Source: Tupaia tana
Taxonomy: Eukaryota; Chordata; Mammalia; Scandentia; Tupaiidae
Assembly (NCBI GenBank): GCA_026018925.1
Contig: JAKSZU010000016.1
Coordinates: forward strand, 59,897,575-59,961,574
Length of the DNA: 64,000 nt
Direction: 5' to 3'
The notes below the pieces were generated by a model, which did not search any database, was not told the origin of the DNA, and saw only the letters and a list, made by a program, of their open reading frames with translations. The translations under genes were made by a program, and so were the position numbers. How positions within the stretch are numbered: the first letter of the stretch is position 1; every line of letters begins with the position of its first letter. Positions 40,803 through 53,000 of the stretch are shown here, piece by piece.

Positions 40803-43800
40803 AGAACAGTATTGATTTTAAGAAAGCTACGTATGTTTATTAGAATTGGCCCTAAAAATCAGAGAAACTACATGGTGCTAGTTGTCTTTGTATCTTTATC
40901 TGATTTATAGATATATATATGTGTGTATGTGTGTGTATATATATATACACACACATACACACATATATATATATATATAGGTAATCCAGTTGAAAAATAG
41001 AAAAAGACATAGGCACTTCACCAAAGAGAAAATCTAAATGACCAGGAAGTATATGAAAAGTTTCTCAACCTCATTAGATAAATGCAAATTAAAATCAGAA
41101 GGGATCAACCTGTGGCATGGTGGTTAAAGTGGCTGGATCCAACATGGCTGACTGTGTGGTTTGAGTCCTGGATACAGTGGCTTAAAAAACATGCCAAGCA
41201 TGTGTGCATATTTGTCCTAAATCCCCAGAAGAGAAATGGAGAAGGGAAAACATTGTGACCATTCTCCATGGGGAATGCTTTCTCACTTTCTCTCTCTCTC
41301 TTAGGTGAGCACACGTGCCTACTAACACAAGTTTTTTTTTTTTTTTTTAAAAGAGCAAATATTGTTACTCATGCAGCAGATTTATAAAAATTGAAGTCTG
41401 GTAGGTAGTTGGAGTGAATAGAAAACCACAGGATCTCTCTCCCTCATATGCTGCTGAAGTGTAAACAGCTGAAGTTACTTCTGAAAAATGGTTTGAATAT
41501 ACTTATTAAAATTAAAGATACACATACCCAGTGACCCAGCAGTCTCATTTGTGGTGTATACCTTCCAGAATATTGTGCATAGGTTCACCAGGATACATGC
41601 GCAAGCATGGTTATGGCCAAAATCAGGAAACAACTCAAAATCAGTTGAGGAATGAATAAACAAATCCTGGTATAGTCATACAAAGAGATTCTATGTAACA
41701 ATGAAAATGTTCTACAACCACATGCAATATTTACAAATCTCAAAAACATAATATTTAGAGAATAAGGCAAGACACAAAAGAATAATACAACATGTTTCCT
41801 TCCTATAAAGTTCAAATCTTGGTGAAACTGAGCAGTATTCTTCAGAGATGCACTCACAGAAATACAAGGAAAACTATACAGAAATACAAAACTATACAGA
41901 AATACAAGGAATTGATGACAAGAGTTCAGAGTGCTTGCTCTTACACTGCAGAACTCCCAATACAGGGAAATGATTATCATGAGCTTGGAATAGTAATTCT
42001 CTCTGGAGAGAAAGTGAGGTTATGATGGGCAAAGACATATGGTAAGAGCTTCTAGGATTCCTGTAGTGTTTTATTTCTTGATCTGGATGCTAACTTTATA
42101 AATAGTTAATATTATTCATAAACCTGTACATTTGCTTCATGTACTTTGCTATGTGTGTGTATGTCATCACAGAAGAATTAGAAAAGAACCTACTATAACC
42201 CTAGAGATTATAGAGTCAGAGGTGGGGGAGGCCCCAGCCAACTACAGTCCAAAGGATTTTTTTACCTGAGTTCTGGACACCCGTTGATAAGACAGCCCTG
42301 CTGGGTAGTAGAAGGTGATCACAGTCTCATAGGAATCTTCGCCCTCATTCCACACAGTCACTGTCACATTGAGTTCCAGAGAGTTCCCGACCATCAAGGT
42401 CTGGAGACTAAAAGGGAAAGGACCAGACTGAGAGTGTGACTCCATTGGAAAAAGATTGAAATTGAGTCAGTGGTAGGGGTGGGATTTTGGGAACTCATGA
42501 ACTATGGGCTGCTAACATTCCAGTAAAAATAATTTTTGTTAGGAAGGAAGTCAAGGAAGAACATAAGTACTTCTCATCCTAGGAGGATGGGAGACTCAGA
42601 AGCCTGAAGTTTTGAACAGGAAAGGAGATAGAGCTCACCCTGAGAAGCTGAAGTTAACACTCAGGTCCGCTTCACAGAGATGATCGTGGCCACAGTTCTT
42701 CTCAAAGGGGAGCTGCAGCAAAAACATTATGTTCTCTTCCCATTTTGTGTCTTAATCTTTCTCCAAACCCCTCAAGAGAAGCACTCATCAATACTGAGTA
42801 TTCCTGAGCCTCTGCACTCAGTACTTGTCTAGGCACCCTTGACTTGAAGGAGCATAAAGTTTAATCAAATAAAATCCAACTCATGCTGTAACAGTTATTT
42901 AACAAACATTATTAAGTGCCAATAATGGGACAGGTTCTAGGTTGGACTGGGCATTGGGGAAGGTGGAAAATACAGATACTTCAACATGATACTTGTGGTC
43001 AGGAAACCTACGATCCCAAGAGAGCCGCACACGGAGATGCAGATTGCTGTTGGGTCAGGTAATATTTGGTGTGGTATCACCATGGTGGAGTAGGGGCCCA
43101 GAAAAGAAGTGGCAATTGCTGAGTGTGGGTTTTCAAAAGATGGGGAGATGAAATTGGAGCTTTGAGGACTAGAGAAGATCCTTGAGGTGAAGAGAAGAGG
43201 AATGAGATACAGCGTAAAGGCACAGAGGTGAGAATGAGAACGCCAGGAAGGATCTGCCAAGCGTGAACCAGAACGTTTATGTTGGGGTAAAGTGGGTAAC
43301 CAGCTAGGGTATGTGTAGGAGTCCAAGCTGGCCAGGGCCTTGGTAGCTAGGGGAATGTTTTGGGCAATTGAGAGCTAATGTGGGTTCTTTTTCTTCTTTT
43401 TCTTTTTTCTTTCTCTTTCTTTTTGCTATAGGGTGCGTGTACTCACTGGAGAGACAGAGAGACAAAAAGTGAGAAATCACTCCCCAGGGGCAATGACCAT
43501 ACCACAATCCCTTCTCCACTTTCCTCTTAGGATTTTGGGCATGCACACACACACGCCCAGTGTGAGTTTCAAGCCCGTGGTGTGGGACTTGAACTGCGGT
43601 TGGCCATGTGGGAGTCCAGTGACGTAACCAGAATGCCATCTGCTGGTCCCACTACTATGGGTTCTTTTACTTTTGGAGAGGTTTTTTCTATAGGCACATG
43701 TGCTCGCCAGAAAGACAGAGAGAGACAGAGACAGAAAGCGAGAAATCACCCCCTGGGGGGATGGCCACGCTGCAATCCCTTCTCCTCCATTCTCCTCTCG

Positions 43801-43970
43801 GAATATTAGGCACGCATGCACACACGCTCGGCGTGAGTTTAAGCCACCGGGTCCGGGACTCGAACCACGGTTGACTACATGAGAGTCCAGCGACATAGCC
43901 ATTACACCAACTGCTGGTCCCCTTTCCTTCCTTCCTTCCTCCCTCCCTCCCTCCCTCCCTCCCTCCCTCC

Positions 43971-44013
<43 letters not shown>

Positions 44014-47000
44014 TCCTTTTTTTGGAGGGGTGTGTTCTTAAGCACATGAAGACACAAAAACTAGCGATTCCCTGGGACTTCACTGGAAGACTCACAGAAG
44101 CAGTGAAGAAGTCCTGTGAGCCCACAGCCAGCACAGGGCGAAGGTTCTGGGTTGAGGGGATGGGTTCTCCCATCAGGGAGAAGTTGAGGCGCAGGATGAT
44201 GGGGCTCACCATATCCTCCACGCAGACCTGAAGGAGAATGGCCATTCAAGAACCCACTATCTTCCGTATTTTCCACCACGGGGGCCTCTGTCCCACTGCA
44301 GTCTCTTTCCCACTGTCCAAACAGCACCGCAGCTATGGAGCCAGATTCTCCAGCCTCAGCTTTCCTCCTTCCAGCTGCAGTACCCTCACCCTTCCCACCT
44401 CTTTCTGCAGAGAGCAGTGAGGCTAGAGACTAGCCTTGGGCTGGTTCCTTCTCCCCTGCCCAGAACCCAAAGTTCCTCACTGGCAAAAGCAGCTTCATGG
44501 TTTCGCAGTGATTTCCCAGCCCCAGAGTTTGTTGTCGAGTCAAAGTCCAGTTCTTGGTCTCATCAAAAATGGCACGAGAAATCAGACGGCCGGGATCCAA
44601 TGCCAGATCATAGGTGACAGAGCTTTGGATGTCACCTAGAGTGGGGGAGAGTGGATTATGGCCAGGCAGCGAGAACCCATCAATAGAACAGTCTGCATTC
44701 ACTTATTTGTTCACACATTACATATGTGTTGAACACTTTTTGTGGACCCTGAGTTATATTCGGTTCTGGGGACATACCTGGAGAAGAAAGTAAATGTGGG
44801 GCCAGCAGGTGGCATGGCGGTTAAGGCATTGGGTTCTCGCATGGCTGATTGTGGTTTGAGTCCCAGATTTGGTGGCTTGCTTTCTCATTTTCCCTTTCTC
44901 TCTCTGATCAAATTTTAAAAAATAATAATAAAATTAAATAATTCATATTCATTTTCCTTTTTTTTTTTTTTGAGAGAGAGATTTTTGCTATAGGGTGCAT
45001 GTGCTTGCTGAAGAGACAGACACAAAGTGAGAAATCACCCCCGGGGGGATGGCAATGCTGCAATCTTTTCTCCTCCATTCTCCTTTCAGGATTTGGGGCA
45101 CACACGCTCACATGCCTGGCACGAGTTTCTAGCTGCCAGGTTCAGGACTTGAACTGTGGTCAGCCATGTGGGAGTCCTGCAACGTAACCACTATGCCATC
45201 CACTGGTCTCCTAGTACATAATTCTTTTAAAAAAGAAAAAAATAGATGTGGGCCTGCCCTCCTGGAGTTCAAAGTCCAGGACCGGCGCCACATGCCTGGG
45301 CCGGAACACCACAGCGGGGGTCCCTGCCAGGGCGGACCTGCAGTGATACGGAAGAGAGCACAGCCCTGCAGTTGGCCCTCCTGGCGTCTAGGCTGCGGTC
45401 TGGAAGATGGGCAGGGGCCCGGGACAGAGTGGGGAGAACAGAACATGACAGACTGTGGGCACAGTGGCTAGGACCACGGAGAGGGAGGCTGGCATATTTA
45501 CGGAGTTGGGCAGTGGGATGACTGAGCCACAGAGGCAGGGAGGGGCCAAATCAGAGGGGACATCGGAGGGAAGGTTTCGGGTTTATGGGTTTATGAACGC
45601 AGGGTGGGGGATTAGCGTGGTGTTAGGCAGGGGAGTGAGCAGCCAGATCTGCACTTCAGGACCAGTCGACTCCGGTTCCTCTGTGCAGAGTGGGCGGGGG
45701 TGCGGGAACAGAGGTGTGCTTTCTTTGGAGTAGGTGGAAAAGGAAGGGATGGCTGAGGGGGACGCAGTGGCTGGGGCAAGGGAGAGGTGGGCAGACTCCA
45801 GACTGTCCTGGGGATGGAACCTACAGGCCAGGATGTGGGAGCAAGGGAGAGAAGGGACCAGGTGTGTGACCCGGACAGCTGAGCAGATACGTGGTGAGAG
45901 TCGGATTCCTGGGCCCATCTGTCCTGGGCTGGCGTTGGGCCTCCCTGGTGGGGTGAGCGACTTTGGGAGGGAGACTCACCTATCTGGTCGAGTGAGCTTT
46001 TGTGGATAGTGAGACAGACTGTGGCGTTCCCAGCCTCGCGGGCGGTGGGCGTCTCTTCCCAGCACTGGTACACAGCCTTTGCCAGCTCTCCCGGGGTGAA
46101 GCTCAGGGCCACCCCCACTTTCAGTACTGGCAGACTTCTGAGGGCATAAGCAGGGGAGTGAGGACACAGTGGGGGAAGCCCTGGCGACTTGGACACGTGG
46201 CGGGCAGCGGTGGGACTAGGGGAGTCGTCACCTGAGCAGCAGCACATGCCCTCGGGCCCCCACGGCCAGGTCCACCAGGCCATCCTCGGTGAGGTCCTGA
46301 CCCCCGCTCAGCGACTGCCCGAAGTACTGGAGCCTTGGGGAGAGCCGGGAGCCTGCGACGCGCTGGCAGAGGGACAGGAGAAGTGGGAGTCAGGGGGAGG
46401 TGACTGGAAGGCCTTGGGGAGAGGCTTGCAAAGGCCAGTGTCGAGAAAATGCGAATAGAGGTCGTGAAGGCTGATGAGCGAGGGAGGCCCCCAGACAGAG
46501 AGAAGGGAGCGCTGTGGTCTCGTTCACCGTGAGGGGCTGGCTCAGGATGAAATAAAGCGTAAGAATGGGGGCAGAGCAGGTTCGAGTCGTGGCTCGCTGT
46601 GGTCATCATGACCCTCGAGGGGTGCTCAGTGCTGTCACCGCACTGTCTCAACGAGACGCCTTCGGAGCTGGTTTTACCATGTCTGTGTTCCACAGAGTCC
46701 AGGGCCACAGAAGTTATGCCAGGCGCTTGCCTAAGGCCACAGAGCTAGTGACGGCTGGCCTGGCCAAACATGTGACCTGGTCTGACCTCAGCCAGGAAGG
46801 TGCCCACACAGATGGAAGGCTGTTGGGAACCGAAGAAGAAAAGTCATAATTTGTACTTAGCTGGGCCTGGTAAAACTCAAAGAAATGAAACACTATCAAA
46901 AGGAGAAAAATGGCGACTGGTAAGGCCAGTGACAGGAGGCTGTGTGTGAGGAGCCCAAGCCGTGGCAGGGACGTGGAACCAGAAGAGGCTGTAGTCACCT

Positions 47001-50000
47001 GGCTGTGAGAGGGCTTCATGTCCAGTCTTGAACCTCCATGAAACAGGTAGACGGCTCCCCGGTTCTCCTCCTCTCCCGGGGCCCCGATGGCCACGTCCGT
47101 CAGCTTGTCCCCATTCACGTCCCCCAGCACTGTCAGAGCTGCCCCAAAGCGGCCCCAGGGGTGGCCTGGCTCTCCATGGAGAACGCCCACACACCACCAC
47201 CTTCCCTGCTGCAGATGAAACCAGTGCCAGACCCCAGCCCAGGCAACCCCTCCTCCCCACACCCAGACCCACCCACCCAGGTCTCAGCCACTCACCCCCT
47301 TGGGCAGAGGGCACACGGACACCTGGCCCCCTTGGGTCTGCTCATAGAAATGGGGGGCCCCGATGAGGACCAGGTCAGTGTTGCCGTCTCTGTTCACGTC
47401 CACGGAGCAGAGGGAGGCCCCGAAGTAGGAGCCAATCTAAAGAGCGGAGCCAGAAGTTGTCCTGCCTGCTCCTGCCCACACTGCTCTGGGCGGTCCCTCC
47501 TCTCCCCAGGCCCCGGACCTCCCGTCTCCTTCCCCGGCCGCCCTGCCCGCCCTCAGGCCCCACTAGCTCCCTCCTACCAACCTGGCTTCCTGTGACTTTG
47601 GCCTTCAGCCTCCACTGCTTGGGCCCCGGGGTGAAGATGACAACCTTCCCCGTGTGCTGGTAGCGGGGGGCGCCCAGGACCAGGTTCTGCACCCCCTTCC
47701 AAAGGGCCAGCTCCGCGGAGTAACCTGAGGGCCCAGGCCTGAGCACAAAGGCTCCCCCCACCCTCAGCCCTCACCCGTCCCAGACAGCGGGTCTCCGCCG
47801 GGCCCCACCCCGGCCTTTTCTCACCCAGGTAAGAGTCCCTCATGTCCACACGCGCCTCAGACATGTTCAGGAAGATGGGGTTCTTGTTTGGGGGGTACAG
47901 AAAGGCCCCTCCGGACCAGCTGAAGCTCCCCACAGCCCCCAGAACTGGTCCATCCTGGGAGGAAGGGATTCCAGGGCTGAGCGGACGGGAGCAAGGGGAC
48001 AGCCTATTCCATGGGAAGGCCTGCTCCGACCTCAGCCCTTGTCTGGAGTTTTCTCTGCCTGCGTGACTCCCACACTCAGGGGTGACCTTGAGCACTGGGT
48101 CTGCTTCTTTGCTTCTGGGCCCCAGCTCCAGCCCAGGGCTGGCCCAGAGTGACCCCGAGGCCTGTTTGTGGGGTGTGTGCTCCACCCGCCCACCTTCGTG
48201 AGCACTGAGCTGAAGCCCTCCTGCGCCATCTCGTGCTGGAAGTCGCTGCTTGTCCTTGACTGGGTTCCTGTGGGGAAACAGGTCACTCAGGTTCCTGGAA
48301 GCTGCAAGACCATGAGGACTCAGAGAGAGGAAGGAGAGCGGTCTGGGGCTTGAGTTCTGCGGAGCAATACTGGGCAAGTTGGGATAGGGACTGTCAGGAT
48401 GGCAGGGGATGACTGGGCGGGGACCCCTCCGGCCGCAGGCCAGAGCTTGTTCCCGCTTTACCCTCAATGGCGAAGATCTTCTCTTGCAGCTGCTTCTGGA
48501 TGCTGCCGAGGGCTGCGAAGTTGTCGACCTTGAACACGTGGTCCTGCGGGGGCTCTGAGCCGATGGTGTTCAGCTCCTGCTTGGCGGAGGGTTCCTGGAA
48601 AGCGTCTCCCACCTGCAGTAGAGAGGCTGCTGAGGAAGGCGAGCCCACCAGCTCTTCGCCTGGGGGAGGTGCAGGCTGAGGCTCCGGGAGCAGCAAAGCA
48701 GAGGCCGCACCCCGATGGCATAGCGGATGACGCCGGCTCTCTCTGCCTGCGGGATGACGTCACTGTATTCCAGGGGGTCTTTGTACTTCTGCCCATCCGT
48801 GATGACAATGAGGATTTTCTTGGCACTTTTGCGGGCGCCGTTCTTGCTATGAAATAGCTCTTTCCTGTAGGGAAGAAAAGGAGGTGACGCCACTGGGAAG
48901 ACAGCCTTCGCGGTGCTGGAAGCTCATCTAGGGAGCTGGGGAGTCCTGGTAGCCTCAGACTCTATCGGGCATGTGAAGAGATTGAGTCAGCCCTTTTTAG
49001 AAGCCACACTGGGCCGGCAGGTGGCATGGTGGTGAAGGCACTGGACTCCCACATGGCCAACCACAGTTTGAGTCCTGGACATGATGGCTTGCTTTCTCTA
49101 TCTTTCTGTCTCTCTCTGGTCAAATTGAAGAATAATGATAATAAATAAACTTAAATAAATAATAGTTTTTTTAAAAAAGGAAGCCGTACTGGCAGTAAAG
49201 AGTAATAATAAAGATTCTCATAGTCATCGTTCCTATAAGCCTGTCCACTCCCGCCGTTTCCTGGGAGGTGGTTCAGAGCAGGAGCCTCAGCTGTCGCCTG
49301 TCCGAGCCTCTGCTGCTCTCTGCAGGACGAGGGTACATGCTGTGTCATGGCTGGTCTCTAAGGATGTCCCTAGGGAAGCACGCCTACTTCTCTGCCTGCA
49401 CTTAGCTTACCCTGGCCTGTGGCGCCCTCGCATCAACCAAGGCCGTGGAAGTGACACTATGCCAGTGATGGGACTGAGAAGCCTTGGCATTTTTGCTTTC
49501 ACACTTTGGGGATCTCTGGACCACAGTGACAGGAGTCTGCCTGCCCCATTAGGGGTTCCCTGAAGAATGGCCACGTGGAGAAAGATCACACGGAGCGAGC
49601 AGCCCCCTCATCTTGGGGAGCCCAGATGGGGACATACAGCAACGCTCTCTGTTCCAGCTTTAGATACCTGACTCCAGCCACACCAGAGGCCCTAGGCCGA
49701 AACAACAGAACTATCCCGCAGAGCCCAGGGTCGAGGCAAATAACAAAACTTGTTTAAGTCACTAAATGTGGGCAGGTATGCTAGGCAACGATCGATAACT
49801 AAAATAGTACCGGGTTATTCTAGAGATGAAGTGAGGTCAAGCCTGCAGTTAAGCATTGTTACAAGACAGACATAACAAACCATTAGAAATGTAACTTGGG
49901 GCATAGCAGGTAGTGCAGTGGCTAAGGCGCCGGATTCCCACATGACCAATTGTGGTTACAGCCCCAGATTCTGTGGCTTAAAAATCATACTGGGTGCATG

Positions 50001-53000
50001 TGAGTGCGTGACCCAAATCCCTTTGGACATTTATATAGGTGTTACCAGTATTATAACACATATGGTATGTGGGATCGGCAGTTGGTGTAATGTCTATGTT
50101 GCTGAACTCCCATGCAGTCGACTGCGGTTCGAGGCTCAGACCTGGTGGCTTAAACTTACCCTGGGCGCATGTGCGTGCATGCCCAAGATCTCGAGAAGAG
50201 CATGGAAGAGAAAGGGATTGTGGCATGGCCATCCTCCCTAGGGGGGGTGACATCTCGCTTTTTGCCTCTCTGTCTCTCTCTGTCTTTCTGGCGAGCGTAC
50301 ACACTCTACAGCAAAAACCTCTCCAATAATAATAATAATAATAATAATAATACATATGCTGCATGTGTGTTTTGAGTTTAGAGAGTTACACAAGCATACA
50401 GTTATATATATTTTTGTTGTTATTTGCCAGAGGATGGGTTAGCAAATCATGATCTAACCCCTTGGTGGAAAAGGAGTTGGCCATTTCAATGGAAAACAAT
50501 GGACATTGTGAAGTAATATGGAACATGTTGATATGACCTAGCTGGAAAAAAAGCAGGATGAAACTAGTTTCTGCCCTAATTGTGAGCATATAAAAAAATC
50601 TGAATGGCTGGAACTAGCACTGTGCTGTGTAGGTGGGATTTACTGAGAAACGTGTACACATCCCTTTTTGCTAAAATATTATAATGTGGATGACCAGAAG
50701 GACGGTGGATAATACATCTTTAAAACTCATTCATTAATGATACTGCAATTTATTATTATTTTTTTTTTTGCAATGAACTTCTTCATTAAAAATAAGAAAG
50801 TGGGACCAGCAGGAAGCATGGTGGCTAAGGTGCTGGCCCCCTACATGGTCGACAGTGTTTGAATCCCAGACCCACGGCTTGAAACTCATACGAGGTGCAT
50901 GCGTGTGTGTGTGTGCACCCAAAATCCCAAGAGGAGAATGGAGGAGAAGGGATTGTGGCATGGTCATTCCCCCACCACCGGGGTGGTGATTTCTTGCTTT
51001 CTGTTTCTGTCTCTTTCTCTCTGGCGAGCACATGTGCCCTATAGCAAAAAATCTCTCTCAAAAAAAAAAAAAAAAAAAATCTAGTCAATGCAGGGAGGGC
51101 TGAGCCTCATTGATTCCAACCCCGAGGCCAGCTTGGCTCTGGGGAGCTGGGAGGCTGCTGGGAAATGCAGTGTATTGTGATAGAGGTGGGGGTCGGGGAG
51201 CAAGGCTGGAGTTAGTGAGAACCTCGCCCTCACCCCACTCCATTCACCCCTCCTCCCAGGCCCCACCACTGGGAGAGCCTGGAGGGCCGGGGAGGGCTCC
51301 GGGAGAGGAGCTCCTGTGTGACTTCGCTCTCCGGAGAGAGGCCTTCCTCCTGATCGTCCTGTCCTCAGGGCCCAGAGCTCAGGCCAGCACAGGGGGCCTC
51401 TGGTGGGAGCCTCTCTGGTTTCGGCTGCCCTGCCTAACCCCAGCACCTCTCCCAGCGCCCAGGCCATGCAGGAAGCCCAGGGTCCGACATTCCACCCGGC
51501 TCCTTCCCATGGGAGCCACGTCCTCTTCTCTCCAGCCCCGCCTCCTACACTGCTTCCTGCATGGACCACGGGCACCCAGGGCTGGGCAGAACATAGTAAG
51601 CGCCCAGTTACTGCAGAGGGCACGCTCGGATGGGATGAGGGACAGAGGGAGGTGAGCGGGGGGGAGAGGCCCAAAGAAGACGCTTGGCAACAATTCCCGA
51701 GTCCTGCCAGGGAGGTGAAGCAGGTCTGCCGTCCTCTGGACAGAACCCCGCCATTCGTACAGCTCCTCCCATGTGCCCACCCTGAGCACTCACACGTGAC
51801 CCTATTTCATCCTTAGCCGAGCTATGAGTTCACCCCACTTGACAGTTTACAGAGACGCTCAGCAATCTCAGGTAGTAGGTGGGGGCCAGGGTGGGAACCC
51901 GGTGTGGGACCCACAGCCCCCGCCTCTGGCTGCCCCGGTAGGTGCCTAGAGTCCGGCCTCTGCATCTCCCGGCAGAGGTGACTCACAGCTGTCAAGGAAT
52001 CTATTCCCAGTTGGGAGGTGAGGGTGCCAGGAGCGCTCCAGGGAGGGATCCCCCCTCCCCTTTTTAGCGCCTTTTCCGAGCTTCCCTCAACCTCCAAGGG
52101 GCAGAAGGTGTGGCAGCCACCTTTGGCAATCCGAGTGGGGCGAGGGTGAGGGGAGGGGAGGCAGACTTACACCACTCTCAAGATGCCCGTGGCTGTGAAG
52201 GTCAGGCCTTTGTGTTGGACGACAGGATCCACCAGGCTCTGAGGACTCGAGCTGGTCCGGAATTCAGTGAAGGTGAAGTGGGTCTCCAGGAGGTTCGAGT
52301 ACTGCATCAGCGAAAACTGCCAAGGCCAAGGAGGCGGGCCGGGGCTCAGCGCTTGTTATTTTTAATAAACCAACTTGAGAATTGAAAAGCATTTGCCCTG
52401 TGGTTTTATTTTTAATGAATTAACTTTTATTGAACTTTATTATTTATTTTAATTTGACCAGAGAGGGACAGAGTGAGAGAGAGGGAATCCAGCGCCCTTA
52501 ACCACCATGCCATCTGCTGGCCCGCCCCTGTGTTTTAAGGCCCCACAAATGATACCGAAATCCAACAAAACCAGACTGGCCCATAGAAACAAAAAAGAAA
52601 ACTTAGTCTGAGAAAAAGATATAGGACACAAAATCTATTTGCATATTTCTCCTCTTCTCTGTAATAGGTGCCGACATACACAGGTTAGTAACTGTAAAAT
52701 AAAATCCTGAGGTAAATCACGAGCTACGCAGAAAACATAACAAAGAAATCACCAATCATTTGGCTGAGTTTGACTTCAGTCAAACTTCACAACAAAATTA
52801 TCTTTAAATGTTTTTTTTTTCTGTTTAGTTCACTCTGTCTCTTGGTCTCTCTCCAGTAAGGGCACCTGCCCAGTGCACTTGCTAGAGAGACTGCGAGAGA
52901 CAGAGAAACAGGGAAAATGAGAAATCACCCCCGAGGGGGTGGGTACACTGCAATCCCTTCTCCTCCATTCTCCTCCTGGGATTTTGGGCACGGGTCTGGA

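Noticed and set aside
44022-44245. Open frames around ITGAD exon 18 on the plus strand
   Set aside because: They are reverse-strand shadows of the exon and of the neighbouring SINE and microsatellite.
51081-51816. Overlapping 137-197 codon frames on both strands in ITGAD intron 7
   Set aside because: No motif, no splice-consistent structure, and GC-rich composition gives long chance frames.
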